Source of the DNA: Bdellovibrionales bacterium
Lineage (GTDB): Bacteria; Bdellovibrionota; Bdellovibrionia; Bdellovibrionales; JAMPXM01
DNA: 7,528 nucleotides
NCBI GenBank assembly: GCA_005792225.1
Contig: SXSP01000360.1
Location: 1 to 7,528, forward strand
Reading direction: 5' to 3'
Position numbers and translations under genes: made by a program. Of this stretch, positions 1 to 6,195 are shown piece by piece; the first letter of the stretch is position 1; the number at the start of each line of letters is the position of its first letter. The notes beneath the pieces were generated by a model. It worked only from the letters and a program-made list of their open reading frames with translations, did no database searches and was not told where the DNA came from.

Positions 1-856
1 CTTTTCTTTGCACTTCGTTGCGGGCTTCGGGCGTGAGGCCCGCGTGGTAGAAACCGACGCCGTCGAAGGACAGACTGAGTTCGGTCGCGAGGGATTCCGT
101 CATTTGACGGGTTCCGCAGTAGATGAGCACGCGGCCCTCTGGCGTTCGTCGAACGGCGGTTTTAATCATTTCGATTTTTTGGTCGTCGGCCTCGCAGATG
201 ACGACTTGGTAGAAAAGATTGGGTCGGTAAAACCCGCGAACGTGGCGCTCGGGTTTTCTTAGATCCAAACTCCGAACGATATCGTCGAGGACCGGCGGAG
301 TTGCCGTCGCGGTCAAAGCGAGGATCGGAACGGAAGGTTTGAGTTCGCGGAGCAAACGAAGTTTATCGTAGTCGGGCCTGAAATCAGGCCCCCACTGGGA
401 GACGCAGTGGGCTTCGTCGATCGCGAAGAGGCCGACGTCTTGCGTACGAATCCACGTCGCGAAGCCGTCTTTTTGAACTCTCTCGGGCGAGAGATAGAGA
501 AGAAAGGCTCCGCCCTCGCGGATCTCGCTGAAGTAGCGCTTCTTTTCTTCGATGTCTTGGCCCGAATGCAGGCATCCCGCTCGCAAACCTAAACCGCGGA
601 GATTGCGGACTTGATCTCGCATCAATGCGATGAGCGGCGAGATCACGATCACGAGTCGATTCATGGCATAGGCCGGAAGTTGGTAACAGAGGCTCTTACC
701 TCCACCCGTCGGCATGACAGCCATGGTGTCTCGACCTTCGAGAACGGAGGCGAGAATGCCGCGTTGGCCTTTGCGGAAATCCTGCAAAAGAAAACGCTCA
801 TGCAGAACTCGGAGCAATGGATCGCGACCAGTCGTTTCAACAGCGGTTTCGAGCAA
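1..856 (-). CDS. recQ: ATP-dependent DNA helicase RecQ, N-terminal part (C-terminus off the window)
   Basis: Superfamily 2, 3'-to-5' DNA helicase used in recombination and repair of stalled forks; cytoplasmic. The visible 285 codons read through both RecA-like domains as far as the second. Seen: motif 0 around residues 26-31 (DFRKGQ, with the adenine-contacting Gln31), Walker A PTGGGKS at 49-55, motif Ia-like SPLIALMRDQV, the DEAH box DEAHCVSQWG, motif III LALTATATPPV, and the start of the C-terminal helicase domain (VLIYCGTR, FYHAGL). The start is TTG at 856-854: an in-frame stop lies four codons upstream, a strong Shine-Dalgarno (AAGGATGAGG, 864-873) sits 7 bases before it, and the first in-frame ATG is codon 45, which would delete motif 0. 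Odd: the aromatic-rich loop reads WGPDFRPDY where E. coli RecQ has WGHDFRPEY, so the conserved His is Pro. RQC and HRDC domains cannot be judged because the gene is cut by the window edge. It lies 117 bases after the dehydrogenase and may share its transcript. Confidence 0.95.
   Translation of the reverse strand, partial: MLETAVETTGRDPLLRVLHERFLLQDFRKGQRGILASVLEGRDTMAVMPTGGGKSLCYQLPAYAMNRLVIVISPLIALMRDQVRNLRGLGLRAGCLHSGQDIEEKKRYFSEIREGGAFLLYLSPERVQKDGFATWIRTQDVGLFAIDEAHCVSQWGPDFRPDYDKLRLLRELKPSVPILALTATATPPVLDDIVRSLDLRKPERHVRGFYRPNLFYQVVICEADDQKIEMIKTAVRRTPEGRVLIYCGTRQMTESLATELSLSFDGVGFYHAGLTPEARNEVQRK
374..411 (-). repeat. Two adjacent perfect inverted repeats inside recQ
   Basis: Positions 374-391 read GGGCCTGA, AA, TCAGGCCC: 8-bp perfect arms with a 2-base centre. 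Directly abutting (sharing base 391), 391-411 reads CCCACTG, 7-base spacer, CAGTGGG: 7-bp perfect arms. Both lie in the codons for the DEAH box and aromatic-rich loop of RecQ, and the reading frame is intact through them. In the mRNA they could form two stacked hairpins. They could be chance given the GC-rich codons, or the trace of a small palindromic insertion or gene-conversion event. Confidence 0.6.
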
Positions 857-863
857 AGGGGGA

Positions 864-873
864 CCTCATCCTT
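864..873 (-). promoter_or_regulatory. Shine-Dalgarno site fixing the TTG start of recQ
   Basis: On the minus strand AAGGATGAGG lies 7 bases before TTG (856-854). The in-frame stop TGA overlaps this purine-rich stretch, so no earlier start is possible, and no ATG exists before Walker A. This makes TTG the best-supported initiation codon. Confidence 0.75.
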
Positions 874-973
874 GAAGAAAAGGGGTGCTGAACTTTACCT
901 GAAGCAAAGTCCTTGCGCAGCTTCAACTTCAATGGATGAGGCAATGGCCCAAGCGTGCGCCCGGGCTCCGACC

Positions 974-2050
974 TCAATGGCGGACAATATTGTTTAAATC
1001 AGGCGTCGCCACTTGGGGAGTGCCGCGGCGCGACTGCCAAAATCCGATTCCGGCCGCCGTCGCGAGACCGAGCCCAGTCGCGATGAGAGCTGCCGCGCCG
1101 GGATGAAGGGCCGCCGCGGTGTAGGCGCTCGTTTTCATCACGCGACCCGGGTAGGCGCCGCGCGTTTTTCCGTCCTTCGGAACGGAAGTCAATGCGGGTT
1201 CCTGTTTTTCGGAATCAAGGTTGGCGTCACTCTGCCCGTTTTCCATCATGGCTTTTTCCATGTAGAGGTCAGCAAGGCGCGGAAGGAATGTTTCGAGAAG
1301 AGAAATGAACTTCGCCGAACCTCCGACATAAACGTCGCGCTTCATTGTCACCGCGCACTCGAGGATCGCGCTCGCGACGATTTCGGGGGCGTAGACCGGA
1401 GGCGTGTGAACCGGGTGATGATCCATGTGATTGATACCGTGTTCGGGGAACGGAGTATCAATTGCAGCCGGCTTCACGAGCGAAACCGAAATCGGGAATC
1501 CCTCCGCTTCCAGCTCCATTCTGAGCGCATCGGTGTAAGCTTTCACCGCGTGCTTGGAGGCCGAGTACATGCCTTGAATCGGCATCGCGCGCTCGGACGC
1601 AATACTTCCGATATTGATGAGAGCTCCGCCGGTTTTGCGTAAGACAGGAATCGCGGCACGGCAGCCATGAACGACACCCCAGAAGTTCACGTCGAAGAGT
1701 CTGCGCTTTTCCGCAAGCGGAACTTCAATCAGTTTTCCGTAAATGGATGCGCCGGCGTTGTTTACCCAAGTATCGAAGCCGCCGAATTCGCTGATCGCGC
1801 GGTCGGCAACCGCCTTCACTTGATCGGCTTCAGCGACGTCGCACTCAACCGCGATGGCGTGTCCGCCTTTTTCTGAAATTTCGCTGCAGATTTTTTCGAG
1901 TGCTTCGCGGTTACGGGATGCGAGTACGAGACGCGCGCCTTTTTCTGCGGCCATCTTCGCGGTCGCGAGACCGATGCCGCTCGAAGCGCCCGTGATGACG
2001 ATCACTTGATCCTTCAGACTCTTGAGCTGGATTCGCTGCTGACTGCTCAC
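974..2050 (-). CDS. SDR-family oxidoreductase with C-terminal membrane segment
   Basis: Classical short-chain dehydrogenase/reductase, 358 residues, using NAD(P)H on an unknown substrate. Seen: the nucleotide-binding motif TGASSGIG at 20-27, Asp71 in the CDV motif, NNAG at 97-100, and the full catalytic set Asn122, Ser149, Tyr162 and Lys166 (YSASK). The basic residues after beta-2 (ASRNRE) suggest, but do not prove, preference for NADP. Classical SDRs are about 250 residues. This one has about 100 extra: a polar linker (about 270-300), a PGRVMKTSAYTAAALHP segment, then a hydrophobic stretch at about 311-337 followed by RR, which looks like a membrane anchor. Such C-terminally extended SDRs form a recognisable bacterial subfamily of unclear substrate. 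The start is GTG at 2050, with AGGGGGG 8 bases upstream; the first ATG comes too late to keep the Rossmann fold. It is preceded by a long hairpin that separates it from the small membrane protein upstream. Confidence 0.9.
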   Translation of the reverse strand: MSSQQRIQLKSLKDQVIVITGASSGIGLATAKMAAEKGARLVLASRNREALEKICSEISEKGGHAIAVECDVAEADQVKAVADRAISEFGGFDTWVNNAGASIYGKLIEVPLAEKRRLFDVNFWGVVHGCRAAIPVLRKTGGALINIGSIASERAMPIQGMYSASKHAVKAYTDALRMELEAEGFPISVSLVKPAAIDTPFPEHGINHMDHHPVHTPPVYAPEIVASAILECAVTMKRDVYVGGSAKFISLLETFLPRLADLYMEKAMMENGQSDANLDSEKQEPALTSVPKDGKTRGAYPGRVMKTSAYTAAALHPGAAALIATGLGLATAAGIGFWQSRRGTPQVATPDLNNIVRH

Positions 2051-2111
2051 CTGCTGTTCCCCCCTGTTGAATTTAGAGTTGGTGCTTGAAATGGAGCTTT
2101 AAACGCAACAA

Positions 2112-2163
2112 GACGCGAGGTGAACCGACGGGTTTTCACCCACAAGCCGGCTCGCCTCGCGCC
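2112..2163 (-). terminator. Long imperfect hairpin between yeaQ-like gene and SDR gene, probable terminator or attenuator
   Basis: Arms are 2112-2129 and 2146-2163 (18 bp each). Read as minus-strand RNA, 17 of 18 positions can pair, three of them as G-U, with a single C-A mismatch; read as plus-strand RNA there are three mismatches, so the minus-strand transcript folds better. The loop contains a further 4-bp stem (2130-2133 with 2138-2141). It starts about 30 bases after the stop of the minus-strand membrane-protein gene. The following minus-strand bases are only moderately U-rich (TTGTTGCGTTT), so termination is plausible rather than certain. On the plus strand a T6 run lies about 14 bases beyond the stem, but no plus-strand gene is present to terminate. 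Confidence 0.55.
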
Positions 2164-2194
2164 TAAAGCGAGTTTGATTTTTTAGATGCCGCGA

Positions 2195-2455
2195 TTACAT
2201 GTGAGTCGTGCGGCCGCGAACTGCAGTTCTGTAAATGAACAGAACGAGCATTGCACCGACCACGCTTGCCAAGAAGCCCGCGGGTTCACCGGAGTCATAG
2301 AGTCCGAGCGCCGAGCCGAGATAGCCCGCGATCACGGAACCAACGATACCGAGAATGACAGTCATGATGAAGCCAGCCGGATCACGACCGGGCATCAAAG
2401 CGCGAGCAACCAAACCGATAACGAAACCGATGATGATCATCCATAAAATTGACAT
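2195..2455 (-). CDS. GlsB/YeaQ/YmgE-family small membrane protein
   Basis: An 86-residue protein of the family named transglycosylase-associated (Pfam PF04226). Its biochemical role is not established; the name is historical, and E. coli members are linked to stress. Seen: three hydrophobic segments at about 2-20, 28-50 and 59-76, with the family pattern of Gly-rich helices (IIIGFVIGLVARALMPGRDP, then GFIMTVILGIVGSVIAGYLG). The PGRDPAGF loop after helix 1 is typical. Length matches the usual 80-90 residues. The ATG at 2455 is chosen over an earlier in-frame start at 2497 because a perfect AGGAGG (2461-2466) lies 5 bases before it and because the family begins at the first membrane helix. It has its own 138-base upstream region and a hairpin after it, so it may be a single-gene transcript. 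Confidence 0.9.
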   Translation of the reverse strand: MSILWMIIIGFVIGLVARALMPGRDPAGFIMTVILGIVGSVIAGYLGSALGLYDSGEPAGFLASVVGAMLVLFIYRTAVRGRTTHM

Positions 2456-2460
2456 TTTTG

Positions 2461-2466
2461 CCTCCT
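2461..2466 (-). promoter_or_regulatory. Consensus ribosome-binding site of the yeaQ-like gene
   Basis: On the minus strand AGGAGG lies 5 bases before the ATG at 2455. It is the strongest Shine-Dalgarno match in the window and decides the start in favour of the shorter, family-length protein. It suggests high translation. Confidence 0.75.
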
Positions 2467-2515
2467 GGACCAAGTCCTCTGAATAAAGACTTAGCACCAG
2501 AAGGCCGCCGGAATC

Positions 2516-2530
2516 CGTCGAGTTTCGACG
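2516..2530. repeat. Perfect 6-bp inverted repeat upstream of the yeaQ-like gene
   Basis: CGTCGA, GTT, TCGACG: perfect arms with a 3-base centre, in the 138-base gap between the DUF4399 stop and the yeaQ-like start. No U-run follows on the minus strand, so it is a poor intrinsic terminator. It could be an operator for the small membrane-protein gene. I see no convincing -35/-10 pair in the gap. Confidence 0.35.
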
Positions 2531-2593
2531 AGAATTGGGGGCAGGTTCTTCAAGCTTTCATAACCGAAGGCGGAAAAACCGGGATCGGAAGGT

Positions 2594-3085
2594 CTATTTC
2601 ACCGTAACTGTGATTGTTTGGCTCAAGATCGGGCCGTAAGACCGGTGAGCGCCGTCGGCGAATTGGAGCGTCAGCTTGTGTTGGCCAGGTTTCAACGTCA
2701 GTTCCGCTTCGGTTTGGCCCTTGCCGTAATGGATGTTCTTTTCATCCGTCGGTACGACAACACCTTCAGCAACGGGTCCACCATCGACGATCACATGGTA
2801 GTGACCGGTTCCCGGCGTGATGTCACCTGCGGGAAGAACCTTCAAGCCACCTTCATTGGCGAATTTCATCTTAAATTTCTTCGAAACCGTGGCGCCGTCT
2901 TTGGGCTCCAGGAAAAACACTTTCGCCATTTTGATCGAGCCATGCGACTCGACCGTGCCGACGGTATTCGGTTTTTCCATCGCCGGCGGAACGCTCGGAG
3001 CAGACTTTGATTTCATATCGGGAGATTGCGCGAGACCGACGGAACTCACGAGAGCGCTGACCGCGAAGACGGATTTCTTGAACAT
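2594..3085 (-). CDS. Exported DUF4399 domain protein
   Basis: A 163-residue protein. Residues 1-19 form a Sec signal peptide (KK, hydrophobic core, cleavage probably after GLA at 19). A polar, Pro/Ser/Lys-rich linker follows to about 53. The DUF4399 domain (Pfam PF14347) runs from about 56 to the end: VFFLEPKDGATV, then GTGHYHVIVD at 92-101, NIHYGKGQTEAELTLKPG at 117-134 and the closing beta strands. No biochemical function is known to me for this domain. The conserved His95, His97 and His119 could bind a metal, but that is inference. The start is ATG at 3085: AAGGGGA lies 8 bases before it and the signal peptide begins there. An in-frame extension to 3196 would overlap the preceding gene and bury the signal peptide. 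It is 4 bases after the globin-like gene, and its ribosome-binding site lies inside that gene's end, so the two are probably translationally coupled. Confidence 0.88.
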   Translation of the reverse strand: MFKKSVFAVSALVSSVGLAQSPDMKSKSAPSVPPAMEKPNTVGTVESHGSIKMAKVFFLEPKDGATVSKKFKMKFANEGGLKVLPAGDITPGTGHYHVIVDGGPVAEGVVVPTDEKNIHYGKGQTEAELTLKPGQHKLTLQFADGAHRSYGPILSQTITVTVK

Positions 3086-3089
3086 CTGA

Positions 3090-3608
3090 TTATTCCCCTT
3101 TTGATGACTGATTTTCGGATTGATCTTGAGTCTTCGCCGATTCGACGAAATCACCCTTCGTCTCGCCGAGGCGCGCGAGAAGTTCGTTTTTCTCACGCTC
3201 CGGAACTTCGTGCTTCTGCATCGACTTGAAGAGATTGTCGCCGAAGACGAGGAACTGCATTTCGTTGAGCTTCAACTCCTCGGCGTCCTTCGTCTTGCAC
3301 GGGCCATCCGCGAGTTCGCAGAGATGATCCGTCAGACCACGGCGTTCGCGGGTGAGCTTGTCGGGCTTGGCCGTGAAGATCGCGAACGCGGGAGCGATGC
3401 GGGCGTCGGCCAGATTGAGTCGAACCCACTCGTCGACGATTTCGCCCATGCGTTTCGGGCCGCCGATTCGTTCGTAGAGCTTCTTTTCGTTGATGATGGG
3501 CGCTCTCTTCGTGCGGCTGCGGCGGCGCCTCCGGCGAGCGTCGGCATCGTCGAGAAACGACGTCATAGTGAAAGCGATCAAAGTCAGGAGCAATACAATC
3601 CGTCGCAT
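3090..3608 (-). CDS. Exported group I truncated-globin-like protein lacking the proximal histidine
   Basis: A 172-residue protein. Residues 1-24 look like a Sec signal peptide (MRR, hydrophobic core 4-18, probable cut after ADA at 24). The next residues are strikingly basic: six Arg (25-30), then SRTKR. Residues 44-156 align with group I truncated haemoglobins: LYERIGG at the start, IVDEW and ADARIAPAF in the first half, LCELADGPC, then HEVPEREKNELLARLG in the last helix, close to the family's KFKVP-E--ELL--LG ending. The family segment between GGPC and the F/G helices (Y-GR-M---HAGMGI, carrying the proximal haem-binding His) is replaced by a stretch about six residues shorter, KTKDAEELKLNEMQF, with no His. 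The usual B10 Tyr position also appears to be Val. The reading frame shows no sign of a sequencing break. It lies 17 bases after sppA (SD AAGGA in the gap) and 4 before DUF4399. Function is unknown; haem binding is doubtful. Confidence 0.8.
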   Translation of the reverse strand: MRRIVLLLTLIAFTMTSFLDDADARRRRRRSRTKRAPIINEKKLYERIGGPKRMGEIVDEWVRLNLADARIAPAFAIFTAKPDKLTRERRGLTDHLCELADGPCKTKDAEELKLNEMQFLVFGDNLFKSMQKHEVPEREKNELLARLGETKGDFVESAKTQDQSENQSSKGE

Positions 3609-3625
3609 CGAGCTGTCCTTCTTGT

Positions 3626-5395
3626 TCAGCGGATCTTCAAGTCATAGGGCAAGCGAGCGAAAATTCCGCTCTTCAGCGGCTCTTTCGTGAGCTGCTGGAG
3701 GGTTTCGAGGTTCGCACGGCCTAACCACGATTCTACAGAATCGCCGGCGAGACGCTCGACCAAACTGCTGAAGGGGTCTTTTTCCTCAGGAAAAATTTCG
3801 ACTTGGTAGTCCTTGCCCATTTCCGCGAATTCCGCAGCCTTCGCGATCGCCTCATCGAGACCGCCCAGTTCATCGACGAGGCCGTTTTGTTTTGCTCGAG
3901 TTCCCGACCACACGCGCCCCTCGGCGATTTGCTCGAGATCCGAGCGCTTCTCAAAGCCGCGACCCTCGTTGACAACGTCGAGGAAGCTTTTGTAAACGCG
4001 CTCGACCTCACGTTGGATCATATCGCTCTCGTATTTCGACATGGGTCTATTCGAGTTTCCGATATCCGCGTACTGATGCGAAACCACCCGATCGAAGTTC
4101 ACACCCGTTTTGTTCTTAAAGAATTTTTCGGTGTTGAACATCAATCCGAAGACGCCGATGGAACCCGTGATCGTCGTGGGCTCGGCATAGATGTAGCGAG
4201 CCGCGGAGGCAATGTAGTAAGCACCCGAGGCCGCGACATCACCCATCGAAACGACAACCGGCATCTCGTCATCCGTGATACGGAGCTCGCGCCAAATCAC
4301 GTCGCTCGCCAATGCGTCGCCGCCGGGGCTGTTCACGCGCACGACGATCGCGCCCACTTCCTCATCATCCTTTGCGTCGAGAATATCCTGACGGAGGCTC
4401 TCGGAGCCGATCGAGTCCCTTGAGCCCACGCCCGAAACGATTTCGCCTTGAGCGAAGATGACGGCGATCTTGTTGCCCTTCTTGCTTGCGCTCGCTTGCG
4501 TGCTGTCCTTGATCAACCGGTTCGGACCGACGAGCTCGAGTTCCTCATCTTTTCCGACCGTCTTCTCTTTCATCTTATCTTCGAGAGCGTCTTCGAAACT
4601 GACCGATTTGATGAGACCCGCTTGGACCGCTTCATCGGCCGATGCGACCGTGAGTCCGCTCGCGATCGAGTCGAGTTTCTCGCCCCCGATTTTTGTACTC
4701 GCTGTCACGGTCGTCTTCACTTGTCCCCATACGTCTTCGAGGAGCGCGCGGTTTTGCTCGCGATTCTCGTCGCTCATTTTGTCGAGGATCAAAGGTTCGA
4801 CCGCCGCCTTGAACTTTCCGACCCGGAAGATGCGCGGCTCGATGTCGATCTTCGTAAAGAGTCCTTTTAAGAACGCCTCGTTCACCGCCAGACCGTTGAA
4901 CTCAAGTTCGCCGCTGGGTTGCAGGTAGCTTTCGGTCGCAACCGAAGCCAGGTAGTATCCCATCTCGTCCATTCGCTCGCCGTACGCGTACACCCATTTT
5001 CCGGTCGTCGCAAAGTCCGCGATGTGCCGGCGAATCGACGTGATTGTCGCCCATCCCGCGCTGAAGTCGCGAATCTCGAGGTAAATTCCTTCGATGCGCT
5101 TATCGGTCTTGGCGATGTCGATGGCTTTGTTGATCTCGTAGAGGCCCATCGTTCTCTCTTCGGAGAAGATCGAGCTCCCGCCGAGGAAATCAAAATCGAG
5201 GGGACGATGTTTCTCGGTGATGCTGCCGTGAAGTCTCAGGTGGAGGATCGACTTTGATTTGATCGGCTCGGTCTTCGCGACCTGCGCACCCTTGAAGAAG
5301 AGAACCATGATGAACGGCACGATCAAAAAAGTGAGGAAAGTACCGACGATCACGCCGATCGTGGTCGCGAGAACACTCTTAAAAAACTTCTTCAT
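3626..5395 (-). CDS. sppA: Signal peptide peptidase SppA, 67-kDa type (peptidase S49)
   Basis: Inner-membrane serine protease that degrades signal peptides left after leader peptidase cleavage. It has 589 residues, close to the 618 of E. coli SppA, with both S49 halves. One membrane anchor spans about 8-34, placing the rest in the periplasm. Catalysis is a Ser-Lys dyad with one residue from each half: Lys196 in RVGKFKAAVEPL (equivalent to E. coli Lys209) and Ser390 in GDVAASGAYY (equivalent to Ser409). Other conserved segments: VVRVNSPGGDALASD at 351-365, TTITGSIGVFG at 407-417, and the C-terminal RVWSGTRAKQNGLVDELGGLDEAI. Both catalytic residues are present, so it should be active. The start is ATG at 5395, 3 bases after the dedA stop; its ribosome-binding site (AGGAG) lies inside the end of dedA, indicating coupled translation. 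Confidence 0.95.
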   Translation of the reverse strand: MKKFFKSVLATTIGVIVGTFLTFLIVPFIMVLFFKGAQVAKTEPIKSKSILHLRLHGSITEKHRPLDFDFLGGSSIFSEERTMGLYEINKAIDIAKTDKRIEGIYLEIRDFSAGWATITSIRRHIADFATTGKWVYAYGERMDEMGYYLASVATESYLQPSGELEFNGLAVNEAFLKGLFTKIDIEPRIFRVGKFKAAVEPLILDKMSDENREQNRALLEDVWGQVKTTVTASTKIGGEKLDSIASGLTVASADEAVQAGLIKSVSFEDALEDKMKEKTVGKDEELELVGPNRLIKDSTQASASKKGNKIAVIFAQGEIVSGVGSRDSIGSESLRQDILDAKDDEEVGAIVVRVNSPGGDALASDVIWRELRITDDEMPVVVSMGDVAASGAYYIASAARYIYAEPTTITGSIGVFGLMFNTEKFFKNKTGVNFDRVVSHQYADIGNSNRPMSKYESDMIQREVERVYKSFLDVVNEGRGFEKRSDLEQIAEGRVWSGTRAKQNGLVDELGGLDEAIAKAAEFAEMGKDYQVEIFPEEKDPFSSLVERLAGDSVESWLGRANLETLQQLTKEPLKSGIFARLPYDLKIR

Positions 5396-5398
5396 GGC

Positions 5399-6052
5399 TT
5401 AAGACTCCTGCTTGTTCGCCAGCTTATTCAACGACCGCGCGCGCATGAACTCGATGCAAGCCGGAATCGCCGAAATGACGATGATGGCGAGGATCACGTA
5501 GTGAAAGTTCGCCTTCACTTCGGGACGATTCGCGAAGAAGTGTCCCAAAGTGAGGAACGAGAAAATCCACACCAACGCACCAAAAATACTGAAGCCGAAG
5601 AACTTCGAGTAGCTCAAATTCGCGAGACCCGCCGCAAAAGGAGCGTACGTGCGCAGAATGGGAAGAAAGCGCGCGATCACGATCGTTTTGCCGCCATACG
5701 CAATGTAGAAGTCTTGTGTTCTCTTCAAATGGGCTGGATTTAAAATTTTTGAATCTGGCTTGTTGAAGAGTTTAGGGCCCAGCCAACGGCCCACATTGTA
5801 GTTCACAGTGTCGCCAAGCAGAGCCGCAACGATGAGAACACTCGCGAGCGTCGTGAAATCCAGTCCACCTTCGATCGCGGTCAACGCGCCAAGTGCAAAG
5901 AGGAGCGAGTCGCCGGGAAGAAAGGGGGTCACCACGAGCCCCGTTTCGGCGAAAATGATGCCGAAGAGCAAGACGTAGATCCAAGGCCCCATGGTGGAGG
6001 TCCACATGGCCAAATGGCCCGGTAAGTCGTGCAGAATCTCGAGTGGGTTCAC
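5399..6052 (-). CDS. DedA-family inner membrane protein (VTT domain)
   Basis: A 217-residue polytopic inner-membrane protein of the DedA superfamily (Pfam PF09335). Some members flip undecaprenyl phosphate, the lipid carrier of envelope biosynthesis, and others affect proton motive force and cell division; which applies here cannot be told. Seen in order: FAETGLVVTPFLPGDSLLF at 34-52 (re-entrant hairpin with Glu36 and Asp48), ALLGDTVNYNVGRWLG at 77-92 (Asp81, Arg89), and GGKTIVIARFLPILRTYAPFAAG at 120-142, with the conserved Arg128 and Arg134. Then come LVWIFSFLTLGHFF and a final hydrophobic helix at about 184-203 with a basic tail. Length is normal for the family. The start is GTG at 6052, with AGAGGAG about 8 bases upstream. 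It is the first gene of the probable dedA-sppA-globin-DUF4399 operon and diverges from tatA across 143 bases. Confidence 0.93.
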   Translation of the reverse strand: MNPLEILHDLPGHLAMWTSTMGPWIYVLLFGIIFAETGLVVTPFLPGDSLLFALGALTAIEGGLDFTTLASVLIVAALLGDTVNYNVGRWLGPKLFNKPDSKILNPAHLKRTQDFYIAYGGKTIVIARFLPILRTYAPFAAGLANLSYSKFFGFSIFGALVWIFSFLTLGHFFANRPEVKANFHYVILAIIVISAIPACIEFMRARSLNKLANKQES

Positions 6053-6128
6053 TGAAGCTGACTCCTCTGCTTTTTAGGAGACTTCACGCTAGCTGAATTC
6101 CTGCCTCAGGTCGAGATTTTCCCGGGGA

Positions 6129-6157
6129 TTGCCCCTAGACCATGGACGTGAGATGAT
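6129..6157 (+). promoter_or_regulatory. Candidate sigma-70-type promoter for tatA
   Basis: TTGCCC (6129-6134) and GATGAT (6152-6157) are spaced by 17 bases, each matching 4 of 6 consensus positions. An AT-rich stretch follows, up to the tatA ribosome-binding site AAGGAG. This is a weak consensus match in a short divergent region, so treat it as a suggestion only. Confidence 0.3.
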
Positions 6158-6195
6158 CGGTTTTTATTTTAAAGGATTTTAAGGAGTCATTCTCA

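Noticed and set aside
900..925. TGAAGC/GCTTCA inverted repeat between the dehydrogenase gene and recQ, as a terminator
   Set aside because: The stem is only 6 bp with a 14-base loop and no T-run directly after it; it is as likely to be chance.
611..997. Plus-strand frame opposite the recQ start and the intergenic gap
   Set aside because: The minus strand encodes unmistakable RecQ motifs here; the plus-strand translation resembles no known family.
2456..2497. Start of the yeaQ-like protein at 2497
   Set aside because: A perfect AGGAGG 5 bases before the ATG at 2455, and the family length, favour the shorter protein.
3086..3196. N-terminal extension of the DUF4399 reading frame to 3196
   Set aside because: It would overlap the globin-like gene by over 100 bases and hide a clear signal peptide and ribosome-binding site at 3085.
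3803..4928. Long plus-strand open frames opposite sppA (for example 3803-4423 and 4458-4928)
   Set aside because: They are Arg/Ser-rich antisense shadows of a clear sppA gene, with no recognisable domains.
6121..6140. GGGG/CCCC mini-hairpin between dedA and tatA as a regulatory stem
   Set aside because: The stem is only 4 bp and overlaps the candidate promoter; too weak to support.
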